DNA of 64,000 nucleotides from Tipula vernalis (taxonomy: Eukaryota; Arthropoda; Insecta; Diptera; Tipulidae): positions 141,414,091 to 141,478,090 of the forward strand of contig OY282560.1 in NCBI GenBank assembly GCA_958295665.1, given 5' to 3'. Under the pieces are notes generated by a model, which did no database searches, was not told the origin of the DNA, and worked only from the letters and a program-made list of their open reading frames with translations. The number at the start of each line of letters is the position of its first letter. Within the stretch, counting starts at the first letter, position 1. Below are positions 1 to 11,878 of the stretch, one piece after another. A program made the position numbers and the translations under genes.

Positions 1-1478
1 AATATTTTCCACCATTTTTTTTCGTTTAATTTTTCGAGCACCTCCGGTTTGAACATAGATTCTGGGAAGTATTCTCCATCGTTAATTTTAAATGCCAAAC
101 AGTGTGCCAAAAAGGTAGGGTGTTTTTGGCTTATCCAGTCTTCTGCTGCGCTCTCTGTTTCTTCATTAAGCAGTTTGCCAATATATTTTGGATGCATCAT
201 GTTTGCTAAATAGTGAGCCGGAGTGAGTACACTTTTTATTCGTTTTTCAATTAAAGGCCTTTTTGTTAATAAGATCTCGTTATTCAACAAATTATACCAG
301 ATTTCGACAGCTGTGGCAATTGAAGTGGAATCACCTTGCAGACCATCTAATGCTATTTTTATTTGAGATAACATTTGTTGAAAATTTAAGGCCTCGTTGT
401 ACAATTGTACATTATTTAAAATTTTGTAGATATCGTTATGAAATTCATTTAAATGCTCTGATCTTATTTGTGAATAGAGGTGAAAATTAGCAATAAATGT
501 TATTAAGCAATCATCATAAGAATTCCACCTTACATCATTTGGTAGTTGAGGCATAACTCCATGTTTTTCTTTTAACTATCCATGTGGCTGGTGGTGATTT
601 CTAAAGTATTTCTGTATACTTATTATTTGTTTGGTGACTTCTACTGGAATTATGTCTTTGTAAAGAAGATTGATCATGCACCCATAAGAAGAAATCCCAT
701 GGCGTTCCTCTAAAATATCCTTCATTTTTTTCATTTTGTTTTCGTTATCCGTGCAATAGGCGAATATTTCTTTGTTGTATTTAGTTTTTATGAAGTCAAT
801 TGATTTTTCTGCGACAGCAACACAATATTCAGCAGTTTTTTTTCGGACCCGATGCCCTCTGCACTTATTAAAAAACTATTACAACCGGCATGGACTGAAC
901 ACGCAATAAGTGGATCATTTAAAGTGTTCGTCCATCCATCTAAAATGAGTGTTAAACTGGAATCCTTCAATTCAGTTATTAAATGATCGGTTATTTCTTC
1001 ATAAATTTCAAGAAGGTGCTTATCAGCTAGTTGTTTTCTGCTAGGGGCAGGATATCCAGGTCGTAGAGATTCTATCATTTCTTTAAAATATTTGTTATCA
1101 GCCACGTTAAAAGCAATGTTATTCGCGAAAAAAATGTTGCCACAATTTTGTCCAATTTTTCTTTTTGATTTAAAGAAGTTTTAATTGAAAATTCTATCAT
1201 AGATGATTGAGTACCATGTTTGATTTTTTGTTTCTTCTGCTGATGACTACTGGTGGCAGTAAGAGACGTATTTCCAATTGAAATGTCAGTATCAGTATCC
1301 GTATCACTATCGCATGTTGTAACTTTTTTGTTACAATTTAATAAATGTGCTCTTATGCGCTCTACTTTGTTGCTAATTTCACGATCACAGTGCTCTTACA
1401 CTTTACTTTTGTAGAATTTTCGATATGGACTACGTTATTCCACTCAGCAGCATTTTTACGTCCACTTCCTCGAGGCAT
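1..1478 (-). pseudogene. hAT transposase pseudogene (BED finger + DUF659-like catalytic part)
   Basis: This is a remnant of a transposase that cuts and reinserts its element. The most plausible start is the ATG at 1476-1478 (MPRGSGRKNAAEW...), which opens a BED-like zinc finger with later Cys and His residues (EHC, RAHLLNC) and then a run of Asp-Thr repeats. The next recognisable block (788-1105) contains LTLILDGWTN, the start of the hAT catalytic core, and the frame then changes at a T-run near 834-842. Further on, YCTDNENKMKKM matches the TDN motif of DUF659-type hAT proteins. There is an in-frame stop near 575, and the reading continues to the left edge without the C-terminal dimerisation domain. 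It is non-functional as read. Confidence 0.7.
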
Positions 1479-2432
1479 TCTATATTTCTATGGGGAATAT
1501 TTCAAAATTCAATCCTGTATTTTACTACTAAATATTTATTTGTTTTAATTAGATGTACATACTTACATTAGTTTTACTTAGTTTTAAAATATACGATTCA
1601 ATAAACTGACAACATTCTTCACTAAAATTCACTTTAATAATGATTGGAGTATTTTCCTTTTCAAGACACGATTAAATATGATTTCTAAAAAATTGAACTA
1701 ACACTAGAAAATGTAAGGAGCATAAATGAAACACAAATAGTTTTTCCTCTACCATATAGGTTATAAGCCAGAAACGAGAAGATGATGTTGTAACTTTTAA
1801 CTACATACTGTGTGAACAGGCACAAATATTGTTTCGATATTCAAAATATTCCTGATCGTGTTTTATCGTGCAAAATCAAACTGAAAATTTTTATAATATA
1901 ATTAATAAAGTTGTTTCTGATTGGTTTCTTTTTGCATAGCCATCTTAACATATCATAGCCGTAAAGTAGAAATACTAGCTTTCTATGTACAAGAGAGGTG
2001 AACATTTTTCTGTTTCCCATAACAACCAATGTAAAATTGGAAGTTTTGATTTATAAGTTTATTAATGAAAATTCAATTTAATGTAATACAATTTTTGTTA
2101 ATTTGCATGTTTAATATGTTTCATAGGTTTGGTTTTAAAATCATAGAAGAAAATATCTCTAGATTTTAAAATGAATTGAAAAAAGAAAACCTTTCCATTT
2201 TCAACAACTACACACAAACCATTAAATCCTAATATAAAAAAATGTAAACAAATAGAATCATCCTTCTCTTTTTAATATAAAACCAGCATACAAATGGGTG
2301 AAAAAAAGTTAATTTTGTAATTGAATTTTAACACTTGAATAAAAAACCCAAAAAGAGCCCACCTAAAAAAACCCGGAAAAATCCATCGGGTCGGTTTTTT
2401 TTTAAAAAAAACCCGGGTTTTTTCCAACCCTA
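1..2432 (-). mobile_element. hAT-type DNA transposon, right portion (left end outside window)
   Basis: The minus strand carries a BED-finger/hAT transposase remnant (1-1478), followed upstream by about 950 bp of AT-rich non-coding DNA. That ends at 2432 in a hAT-like terminus, which reads TAGGGTTGGAAAAAACCCGG from the end inward. hAT terminal repeats commonly start CAGGG; here the first C appears mutated to T. The terminus contains a C/G-rich inner motif, followed inward by runs of A and T. The other end and the 8-bp target duplication cannot be seen because the element leaves the window. That one element spans the whole interval is an inference. Confidence 0.6.
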
Positions 2433-3299
2433 ACCACTGCTAATGGTCGCTAAATATAGCAGGGTATTACCTCGAAGAAGAAGAACCTCGTTCACTCCAT
2501 GACCATGCAGTCCAATCACGCAAATATCGCTGCGCAGGCGACACCTTGACTTTTTCGAAAAATATATTCTAACATGAGATTAAAACGTATCGGGGAAAGA
2601 GCGGCTCCTTGTTCTAAATTTTAACACACCACTGCAACTACATTACTGACATTTTATAGAGGTGTACATATTTTTAGGAATTCCAAGGAAAATCAAGGAT
2701 TTTCTGTGTAGGGGCTTTTATGTTCTGATTTTATCTGGAGCTACGAATTAATGCAATCAATGCAATCTACGAATTAATGCAATCATCCATGACACATGTT
2801 GTACATTAAGTGGTTCGGACAATGTTCATTCGATGTATGTTGTGAATACCGCAACGATATTAACACAGAGGTTTCCACCGCGATCCCGAATGAAAGTTGA
2901 TCTAGGTCTGAGTGTATGGTGTCATCCTATAATTCTCTTGAAGAGATTACGCGAATTGTGTTATTAATATACAAATTCGCTTAGCTGTTCTGTGTGCTAT
3001 ATTGAACGAATTGTTCGACAGCAGGACGAAACTCCTAATCAAACCAAACATTTTTGGGCTGTTTTTTTTAGTACATCTATAGTCGGCTGAGCACCACTGA
3101 AAACCGAAGTTTTCAGAATCTTCCCTTCATCACGCCGTTAATTGGCTTCCATAATACTACTGCCGACAAGATTTTGGAATTGTTATGTTGGATCTTCATT
3201 TATCAGACATTCAAAGTTGAAATATTCTGTACACGTTCCTGATATCCCTACCTGTACGAAAACTGCTATTATAGCTTTGCAATAACCAAGCAGTGCTGA

Positions 3300-3551
3300 A
3301 TAACACTTCCTACGAAGATAAGATCATACACCTTGGACCAGCAGATTCCATTATTTGGGAAATAACACGGTCGTGGTAAATTTGGCTTCGAGAAGTGTTG
3401 GGTGGATGGTTCCATATCCTAAATGGATCTTCTTGTGTTGAAAAAATGTACTAGCGAGTCTGACATCATGGTCGATCGCAATACCGACGTTCGGATACAT
3501 AAGTGGAGGTTCGTGGTTGTTTAAACGGTATACGGTTTTTTGATTGTTCAC
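3300..3551 (-). pseudogene. LINE endonuclease scrap
   Basis: The minus strand encodes DVRLASTFFQHKKIHLG, closely like the segment before the final catalytic motif in endonucleases of RTE/Jockey-type non-LTR elements (R-L-A-S-T-x-F-x-H-K-x-I-H). After a one-base frame change the text continues WNHPPNTSRSQIYHDRVI, matching the usual TWxSPDGxxxNQIDHVLI block, with Asp replaced by Tyr in the IDH motif. The reverse transcriptase that should follow at lower coordinates is not recognisable, although 2450-3300 may contain decayed LINE sequence. The class assignment rests on these two adjacent motifs only. Confidence 0.5.
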
Positions 3552-3559
3552 ATTTTTAA

Positions 3560-6500
3560 CTTAAAAGGATTTTACGGATACATATTGACAGCCCAGCGAT
3601 TCAACCATTTACTAATCCTCTAATGGTATTCTAAGGCTATCATGAGCGTTCAGTGGAATCTTACGATCATGTAAGTGCCTTCAAACCACAGGGGCCAATA
3701 TACTAGATGCTTATGTACTACTAGTGTATAAACTGAGACATTGCCTATCCTTACTATATGCATGAAATATCTCGTCAACTTGGGGTCTTTATTTATTAAA
3801 TAGGCTTTGATTATTTGCCTTTACCGACAAAGTTTAGATACAATTTTACACGGTGAACAAACAGTTCGAAGACAAAAGTAAACCGCGTACCAATAAAATG
3901 GAAAGAGACATACAATAACCAATTGAAATGCACATCATCATCATTACGTGCTGCCTGCACTCTGATTAGCTAAAAAATACGACAATAGCTGTATTTTAAT
4001 CGGATAAATTTGCTACTTGCAATTACTTGTGAGTATGGATACCCAGGGGAACGGAAGTTTTAGTAACACATGTAAGAACGTCTACATCATCAATTTAATG
4101 GAATTTTTCGATATTATTTTCGTAGTCAGTCAAATCGGGAAAGGTCAAACTCATGAAGGTAACCTTTATTCTTGACAAGCATACGCATTACCATATATTT
4201 TAGAGAATCATGGTGCTTAAATTGTTCAATATCATAAAATGTACGTCTATAATTGTCTCTCTATCTATTTCTCAATATTTCGATCGGTAATAAACGTTTA
4301 AAGTTTAGAAGATGAAATAACCGGAAAATGGGGAACTGCCCGAAAAAAATCCACGAAATACTACGAGAAGAAGTAAAACATTAAAAAAAGTTCCAGAAAA
4401 AAAAATGTCTGCTAATAAAGTTAAAAGCGTCTACCCAAATCATGTTATTTACAATATCTTTCCAAGCAATTAAATTTCTAATTACAAAAAAATATTTGTT
4501 TATCTCAATTTGAACTTAACCTACACATATTTAAATTCAGGTTTCTGCACTTTTTAGAACAACAACAATAACTAGCAAGATTCATAACACTGTAATAATT
4601 TCATTTAAAAACAAATCTTATAATAAAAGCAAAATAAATCATTTATATTAAATAAATCGCTTATTTTTTTTTTTTTGTACACTTTTAATTTAATTAAGAA
4701 AAACGTTTAAGAGAAAAAAAAAATTCAATTAAATTAAATTCAAAGAGAAGCAAAATACTTTTGCACCAGACAAGTAGCATATGAAAATTGTACTTTGTGA
4801 TTAAAATCAAATCAGAGAAAGCAAAAATGGAAATAAATTTCAATTAAATTAAATGCAAAAATACTTAAATTGATTTTTTACATACTTTTCTTAAAACTGA
4901 AACTTTCAGTAGTTGTACGTAATTGAATTAAAAAATTCATTTTTATATCGTTATACAAAAAAATCTTATTCAAGGGCATGAACAAATCCTTTCCATTTTT
5001 AAAGAAAATTTTCTTTACTCTATATTTGTTATATCGAGTTATACTTGAAAGATGTTTATCCCAATTTAACAAATTTATTAGTTTTATATGTGCTTAATGT
5101 TTAAAATCTGTTCAGCTTAGATGTTACGGTATCATGTTGTTGATGGTAATAACAGATTAAAGGGGAAAATAATGCCATTTGTTATTTTCATTTTTTTTTT
5201 GTTTTTTAAGGAAATCTTCCAAATCTCAAGAAAATGGATATAAAATAATATTGTCTGTATACTCTTCAATTAGGTTTGAATAACACAAAAAAATAAATCT
5301 TGGAAATTGTAACGAAATGTTCTTTGATTTAAAAAAGCAAAATAGGAGGTAGGGTACAGAATTACAGATAAATTAGCCTGTTTCGAAAATAAATGGGGCA
5401 AAAATATTTTAAGTTTGAAGTCAAAGGGGTAGCTACGAATTTAAATGCACATGTTTTGATTAAATTAAATTGCATTCCGATCATTAAATTAATTGAATTT
5501 GGACCACACTAAATTAATAAATCGATTAACCAATAAAATATAAATTGATATCAAATATATTCGAACGCATCTAAGGTTTTTGAAAACTAAAACACGATAT
5601 CAGCATATAATTTAAATTTCAACCTGTTATACATTAAGTATCCGGACACCAAATTAGATAACCTAGTTGTTTTATGGCCAGGAAGCCATCGTAATAACAA
5701 AACATTAATTTAATTTACATTACAACAATTAATAATTTATTCAAAAAAATAATTTCTATACAGTTTGATACATAAATATTAGTAATCAGCAGCGCGAACA
5801 CTTTAAATTATTGCTACTAAATTAATTCAGTAGTTCGACGCTTTTTATGTAGTATGTCTGTACAAAAGCAACAAAGTTACATCATAAAATAAAAATTGTA
5901 TGCAGTCTTTGTTCCTAAAATATTTTTAAATTATGGTCGAATTTCTAGATCGAGTCTCAAATAATTTTATTTTATTGGTTTTAAAGAATTATACATAAAA
6001 CTATCGATATTTTTACTAAACTATTAGGTGTTTGATGATTAATTAAATTTTTTGGTTGTGTTTTGTATAAAGGTTATAATGTTGATTGGATATATGTTTG
6101 GAAAGGATATTCCGAAATATTAATGGTATGCAAAACTGCAGTAAACTATTTCTATAATTTATTTGACCTTCTTTTCAAAAATTATAGTACAATTTTGGTC
6201 GGCTTCATCTATGTGACTTATTGATTTTTAATTAGGAATAAAAAGTTGGTCAATTTTAAGCTAAAAATCACCCATTGATTACAAAATTCATTATTCCACC
6301 ATAATTGAAAAATTGTGTTTGTTAATTGAAGAAAATTTTGTTTTATTATAAAATTATAAATTTATTTAATAAATAGATAAAAAATGTATTGATTTATGTT
6401 AATTTAAATTTTTAATGCCTTTAAGTGGTGGTGAAATATTTAAATAAATGAGAAGTTAATAAAAGTTTTTTATTATTCTAGCTTATACTCGTATGAACAG

Positions 6501-8040
6501 AATTTTAAATATTTTGATACATTTTACGAAAACATTAAAACTTTTATATTTTATGAGGGCGATGGCCACACCATGTTATAGAACGTCTATGTAAACAACA
6601 ATATACTAAAAAAATAGATAAAATTTTTATGGCTAGACATGATTTTTCACCCTATATATTTACTTAGTAATTATAAGCTTTAATATTTTGCATGAAATTT
6701 CTTTGGCTTGTTAGCAGCTTAAAATTAAATTATTCAATTATTTTTGGGCTACAAGTTTATCTTATGATGGTGCGCCACACTCAACCTCATCGCAAATATT
6801 TTTCTCTAATAAATAAATTTATTTAAACCAAACCAAAATTAACCCTACTTAAACTTACAAAAATAATTTTGAATTTATTTTATTATTTATAAAAGCATTA
6901 GAATTAATGAAAATGATAATCCGGACAAAATCTACTTTAAATTCGATATTAAATATTTTAATACACCAATACAGAACGTAATAAGAAGATTTGTTTTTCA
7001 TACATAATGTACTAAGACTAAAATCCGCTGTATAATAATTACGCCCTCATAAACTACACCAATAAAAAAAAAAAAAAAATCTTCTTTACATAATCCATAA
7101 ATCATATTGAAAAACCAAAATAATTCAATCCATCATCGAAAAATCACGTTTTATATTAAATATAATCATCATTATTAAAAATGACACGTTCAAAAGTTTT
7201 CCTTCCCTGGTGAATTACCCTTTTCTATTCTTCATCGTAATATGGTAGTCTATGTGTATAAGAAAAATATCTAATTACAAAATAATAGTAACAACTTTAG
7301 AATAAAATACGAATCTCACTTGTAATTGAAGATGAAACATGATCTTATATAAGGTACATTCTTAAACTTTTTTCTCATACACTTTACCTTTTATTTCACA
7401 ATTTCAATGACTACATACTTTAAAAAAAACAACATAATAATGCTTTTATAATAATAACATATACTCTAACTATTTATAACCTTCTTCATATCACACATGT
7501 TGTGAATAATAATCGTAATAATAAAAAAAAAAAATAAAATAAAGTAATGTAGTAGTAGTAATTATTATTATTAAATAAATAGTTTTAAATGTTCTTATTT
7601 CTTAAAATCGTGAGTGTATAACAAAATAAAACATTAAAGACGTTAAAGCTACTCGTTGTATTTAGTTTAGTGCGTGAGGTCTGAAGTATATAGGCGAGTA
7701 CATCGTACTTGATCCGCGTTACGCTCTAACATTCCAGCCATGAAATAATAAAATTATTTAGATTAAACTAAGTTTACAAATACAAAGTTTATTACTGAAT
7801 TTTATGGTTATTTGTTGTTTTTGGACGGAATCACTAAATAACAATACTTGAAACTCAATAAAATAAAATACCTACAACCTACCTCAATTCAAACAATAAG
7901 TTTAATACCATATAAGATGTAAATAGCAAAGAATTACCATACAACAAAGACGTATAAATTAAATTGTTTTCCGAGCTAAAGAACTCAGGACAAATTATAA
8001 ACAACCGATTCCTGATGAATTAACTACTGAGAGAATTGTA
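3560..8040. other. AT-rich DNA without recognisable genes
   Basis: About 4.5 kb of strongly AT-rich sequence with homopolymer A and T runs (for example near 4665, 7065 and 7525) and a short AGT/ATT trinucleotide patch near 7547-7573. I see no coherent reading frame, RNA gene or terminal inverted repeat in it. Confidence 0.6.
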
Positions 8041-8047
8041 TTGGATT

Positions 8048-8049
<2 letters not shown>

Positions 8050-8124
<75 letters not shown>
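8050..8124. repeat. (TA)n microsatellite, left flank of a hAT element
   Basis: About 75 bp of uninterrupted TA dinucleotides that stop exactly where the hAT terminus CAGGATTGCCACC begins at 8125. A similar TA tract lies on the other side of the element from 10408. The element therefore appears to have inserted inside a TA tract, so its 8-bp target duplication would be TATATATA and cannot be told apart from the array. Confidence 0.9.
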
Positions 8125-8127
<3 letters not shown>

Positions 8128-8448
8128 GATTGCCACCTTTTAAAAATGCCTTACGAGGACACTAAAAATAAAAAAATTAGAAATCGATATACTTTTATTT
8201 CAAACATAAAAAAAATTATAAAACTTTAACAAAAATAAAATAATTTCAATTGTAAATTAAATTTACTACATCTAGGTAAAAATAACTTATACAACATCAT
8301 TTTGGGTTTTAAATATATATTTTTCATCTGATTTGGCACGTTTTAAAATAGCATATTGTCCTTTTAAAATTTATTATAAAATTCATGGCAAGTTAGTCTA
8401 TTATTAAAATATATTATTAAATCTGATTTGATCAGATTTGGAAGAGCC

Positions 8449-9870
8449 CTATTCCTCTACACGCCATTTTATATTCATGACGCTAAATACCCTTTCAACG
8501 TAAGCGGAACTACTAGGTATGCTCAAAAAGAAATAAACAAAATTAAACAAATTTGGGAAAGATTTAGATTTGAGCACATTAGACCATTTCTCAACGCAAC
8601 AAAATTTTTTAAAATCATCTGATAATTGTATGGTATCAAAAATTTGTATTGCTGAAGGAATTTCGTCAAACAATAAATTAATATTTACATTAACTGTTTC
8701 ATTTATAAGAAGTTTCAATTAATTCAACAGCACAATCAAAAGAAGGGAATTTTTCATTTAAAATAAAAACGCCCAACTTTTTTAGCAAATCGATAAACTG
8801 CTCAAAGTAAAGAAACCCATATAGTCGGGCAGTGTTTGATGAGCTCCCTAAGCTTGAGATTACAATAATTATGAAAACTAATTAGATTTTCCCGTATTAG
8901 CTGATTTATTAAACAAAAATTAAAATATGTTGAAAAAAATTATCGAAACCAAAGGACAGCATATATAAACAACGTTTTAAATAATTATGGACGACCAACT
9001 CGACAACGTCGAAAATAGCTATTATGAATTTTTCGACAATATCGAAAAAAAAATTAAAAAAAATAAATAAATATTAATTTATTAATTAGGCGAAAAATAA
9101 AAAAAATTAAAATTAAAATATACGTTACGAACTGAATAACTGAAATTTTTTTATCTCACGATTTATTATTGAACACGCGTATGCATTCGTCACCTCAAGA
9201 GCAGTCGCATAATGTTCGACTTTATCGAAAACAAAGTTTCATAATAGGAAAATTTTCGATATGATCGCAAAAAAAGCGCGTCAAAAAATTTCATAATAGC
9301 CCCGCAGTTTATTTTCCATCCCATTCTCGATCGTGTAATATTATATTACTACAGGAAAAAAAAAATTATTTTTGTGATTTGAAGCATCTACTTGTAAAGA
9401 ATAACAAATTTTTTTAGAGATTATTTTATTTATAACTTCTACCATTTCTTTAGGAGCCAATACTTCTGTCACAATCGCCTCGGGTTTGGTTCGGCCGCAG
9501 CTTTTACTAATTTTAGGTAGCATTCCAATGAAAAGTATACTTACTTGGTTGTGTTTGATACAATGAAAAATATGGACAAGTTCTGCTGCTGCAGTTAGAT
9601 CTTGAACAATTGTATTTTTTGTGTTAAAAAATCTTGTGATTACAGCACTGTAACCGGCAGCCGTTAATTCTTCTGGTGATTTTTTGTTCTTTCGTGGTCT
9701 TCTAGGGCCCGAAAACCTTTATTAGAAACTAATATTTCCACACCACATAAATTACAGTACCCCTTATCACTTGACATTTATTTTAACCAACTTTTCAATT
9801 GCAACCAAGAATCATTAAAGTTCGTTGCTAGTTTTATTTTTTTCCAAGTTTCATTTGAATTTGATGACAT
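8449..9870 (-). pseudogene. hAT transposase pseudogene (zinc finger + DASN core + dimerisation domain)
   Basis: The start is at the ATG at 9868-9870 (MSSNSNETWKK). After a stop/frame change comes a zinc-finger block (YCNLCGVEIL ... LEDHERTKNHQK) with Cys-x2-Cys and His-x4-His spacing. Further on are EVLAPKEMV and LQVDASNHKNNFFFPVV, matching the DASNxxN-FPxxV block of SCAND3/ZMYM-like hAT proteins. A MITE and unreadable DNA (about 8900-9340) replace the middle. The 3' part has the hAT C-terminal dimerisation signature: FPNLFNFVYFFLSIPSSSAY followed by VERVFSVMN. Several frameshifts and stops make it inactive. Confidence 0.75.
9018..9300. mobile_element. candidate MITE inserted in the hAT transposase
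   Basis: The left end GCTATTATGAATTTTTCGAC (9018-9037) is matched in inverted orientation at 9278-9300, which reads GCTATTATGAAATTTTTTGA on the other strand. A second, inner pair of TATCGAAAA/TTTTCGATA lies inside both ends. The interior is AT-rich and non-coding. The segment falls exactly where the hAT coding sequence loses its middle part. No clear target duplication was found. Confidence 0.5.
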
Positions 9871-10366
9871 ACGATTAGTACCTAAAACAATAAGGAATTT
9901 ATAAAAATTTCCTAAAATTCAAATATTCTTAACATTACTTATGGATAGCTCTGAACTTCAATAAAAAAAAGAATTCCTCAATTAACAACTTTAAAACGCA
10001 ACACAATAAAAAAATTCCTCTTTGTATATAAAAAACGAAGTTACTTTCTCGCTTATTCCAAACCAATATGAATTCCATATAATGCGTGAAGTAAGTTGCA
10101 ATCGCTACAGTTAGAAAAATTCATGTCAAATTTTATGTTATCAGTAAACGAGGATAATTAATCCGCAAATTTTATTTCGATTTTTTTTTTTTTTGCACAA
10201 ATAGGCAAACAAAAATAGTTATTAGTGATTTATAGACAAATACATGAGGTAATTGTAATTGTATTACAACTAGAAATAAGAAATTTACAATTAAAAATTG
10301 TAAAAAAAATTTAAACCACAAGGATTTTTCAGTATCGACGAGGACAACGAGGATAAAATAGTCAAA

Positions 10367-10404
10367 CGAGGACAATCCTCGCCAAACGAGGACGGGTGGC
10401 AACC

Positions 10405-10475
<71 letters not shown>

Positions 10476-10540
10476 TTATATATATATATATATATATATC
10501 AGGGTTGCCACCCGTCCTCGTTTGGCGAGGATTGTCCTCG
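10367..10540. repeat. perfect 41-bp inverted repeat around a 92-bp TA spacer
   Basis: Positions 10367-10407 are the terminal 41 bases of the hAT element. Positions 10500-10540 are the exact reverse complement (CAGGGTTGCCACCCGTCCTC and onward to GTCCTCG). Between them lie 92 bases of almost pure TA, with one CATATTTAT interruption near 10471. After 10540 TA repeats resume to about 10570 and no further hAT sequence follows. The second arm is thus a solitary 41-bp hAT end. Confidence 0.9.
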
Positions 10541-10570
10541 TATATATATATATTATATATATATATATAT
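10408..10570. repeat. (TA)n microsatellite, two blocks
   Basis: TA dinucleotides fill 10408-10499 and 10541-10570, separated by the 41-bp solitary hAT end. Open frames across this DNA encode only alternating Ile-Tyr and are not genes. Confidence 0.9.
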
Positions 10571-11733
10571 TAAGAAATTATTAAGAATTTATGGAAAATT
10601 TGTGGAAACAACTGAAAACCACTTATGTGTAAAATACTCGATTTTTAGTAGAGCAAAAACAAGCTGTTCTGTAGTTAAAAATATTCAAAACTTAATGAAA
10701 TGGTCAATATACTTTTTAAAACAATTTTTTTTTTGAATTTTCAAAATATTTTCTAATTTTATGAGAATTTTCATGTTTCCCATACCATAATAACTAAAAT
10801 ATATTCATAAATAAAAAAAATAAAAACAAAATTCATTATACCTAAGTAATCATTTTTTATTGCAATAACTCTTAATCTGCTTCGCTTTCGGAATCAACAT
10901 CAGTGTCTGCAGATGGCCCTATATTACATACGTTGTCGTGTTGTCGTCGAGTATATTCAAATAAAAATTATGATGCGTTGGATCAATAAATTGAAGTAAA
11001 TCCAAGAGGTCTTTCTTCTTCTCCTTACTTATTTTTAACGGAGCTGAATAACATCTAGATAGATCCGAAATTGATACATTGTTCACACCACGACGTCTAA
11101 TGTTTAGAGTTTATAAATGGTTCATCCTCATTTAACGAATTCTTATATAAAATTTCGCCAAATAAACTTATTTTTTGCCTTACGCAACATAAATTTACTT
11201 TCAAGAATCTTTGCAAAGTCATAAAATGTATCCTGAGTCATTTCAGTAACAGAAAAGTTATGCTTTGTGCCAACTGCTCGGATGAATTGATACCAATCAT
11301 GTGAGGAAACATCGCTAAAACCATGGAATTCTTATTTTGTCCAGTAGAGTTGTCGCTGTATAACACAACCTGCCTTGTATTGACACTTCACTCCGCATGT
11401 AACAATAGGGTTGATTGGTGACGAAATCATGAACGGTAAAGTTAAACGTTCAAAGCTGACGTTTGTAAAAGAATAGTGAATTCTCCAAATAAGGTGTTGG
11501 CAAGTATTGTTGCAAATCGAATGCAAAAACTTTATTCGATGAATTAGTTTGCGCAATAAGTTTGTCATTGCTTTTACATTTATATGCCACATCCGCTTGT
11601 TCGTGATGAATTTTCTGGCGTTGTATTATATCATTTCGAACTGCATCATTAGTAGATATTTGGATCTGCATTTTAAAATTTTCACAAGTACTACATATGT
11701 CAGATTGTGGTTGTTCGAATTTTATACCCATGT

Positions 11734-11793
11734 CTAGAAAAATTAAAGGAATAAGAAATAATTTTTGAATTTTACTATGGAAATAGTACAAAC
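11734..11793 (-). other. candidate 60-bp spliceosomal intron in the FDLQQ-family ORF
   Basis: On the minus strand the segment begins GTTTGTAC and ends in a pyrimidine-rich TTTTTCTAG. Removing it in concept joins the conserved SQIFK block to the GIKFEQPQSD block with the frame kept, and the 20 codons it would encode look unlike the family. The segment has no in-frame stop, so the frame also reads straight through. Confidence 0.5.
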
Positions 11794-11878
11794 CTTTAAA
11801 TATTTGAGAGTACTTTGTCAATGAAACTATGTTACTATATTGTTCTCTATATATCTTGTACATTTTTGCAACGCTTAA

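Larger units (their letters stand above)
8125..10407 (-). mobile_element. hAT element with both termini, transposase on minus strand
   Basis: The left end reads CAGGATTGCCACC and the right end, read inward on the minus strand, CAGGGTTGCCACC, both typical of hAT terminal repeats. The first 13 bases match at all but one position, after which the ends diverge. The right end also has several direct GAGGACAA-like motifs (10338-10394), which could be subterminal transposase sites. The internal DNA encodes transposase fragments on the minus strand (8449-9870). The element is 2283 bp, short for an autonomous hAT, and it also carries a MITE insertion, so a large part of the transposase has been lost. 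Confidence 0.75.

Noticed and set aside
2640..3300. Possible reverse transcriptase of the LINE at 3300-3551
   Set aside because: Frames in this interval are full of stops and no RT motif could be aligned.
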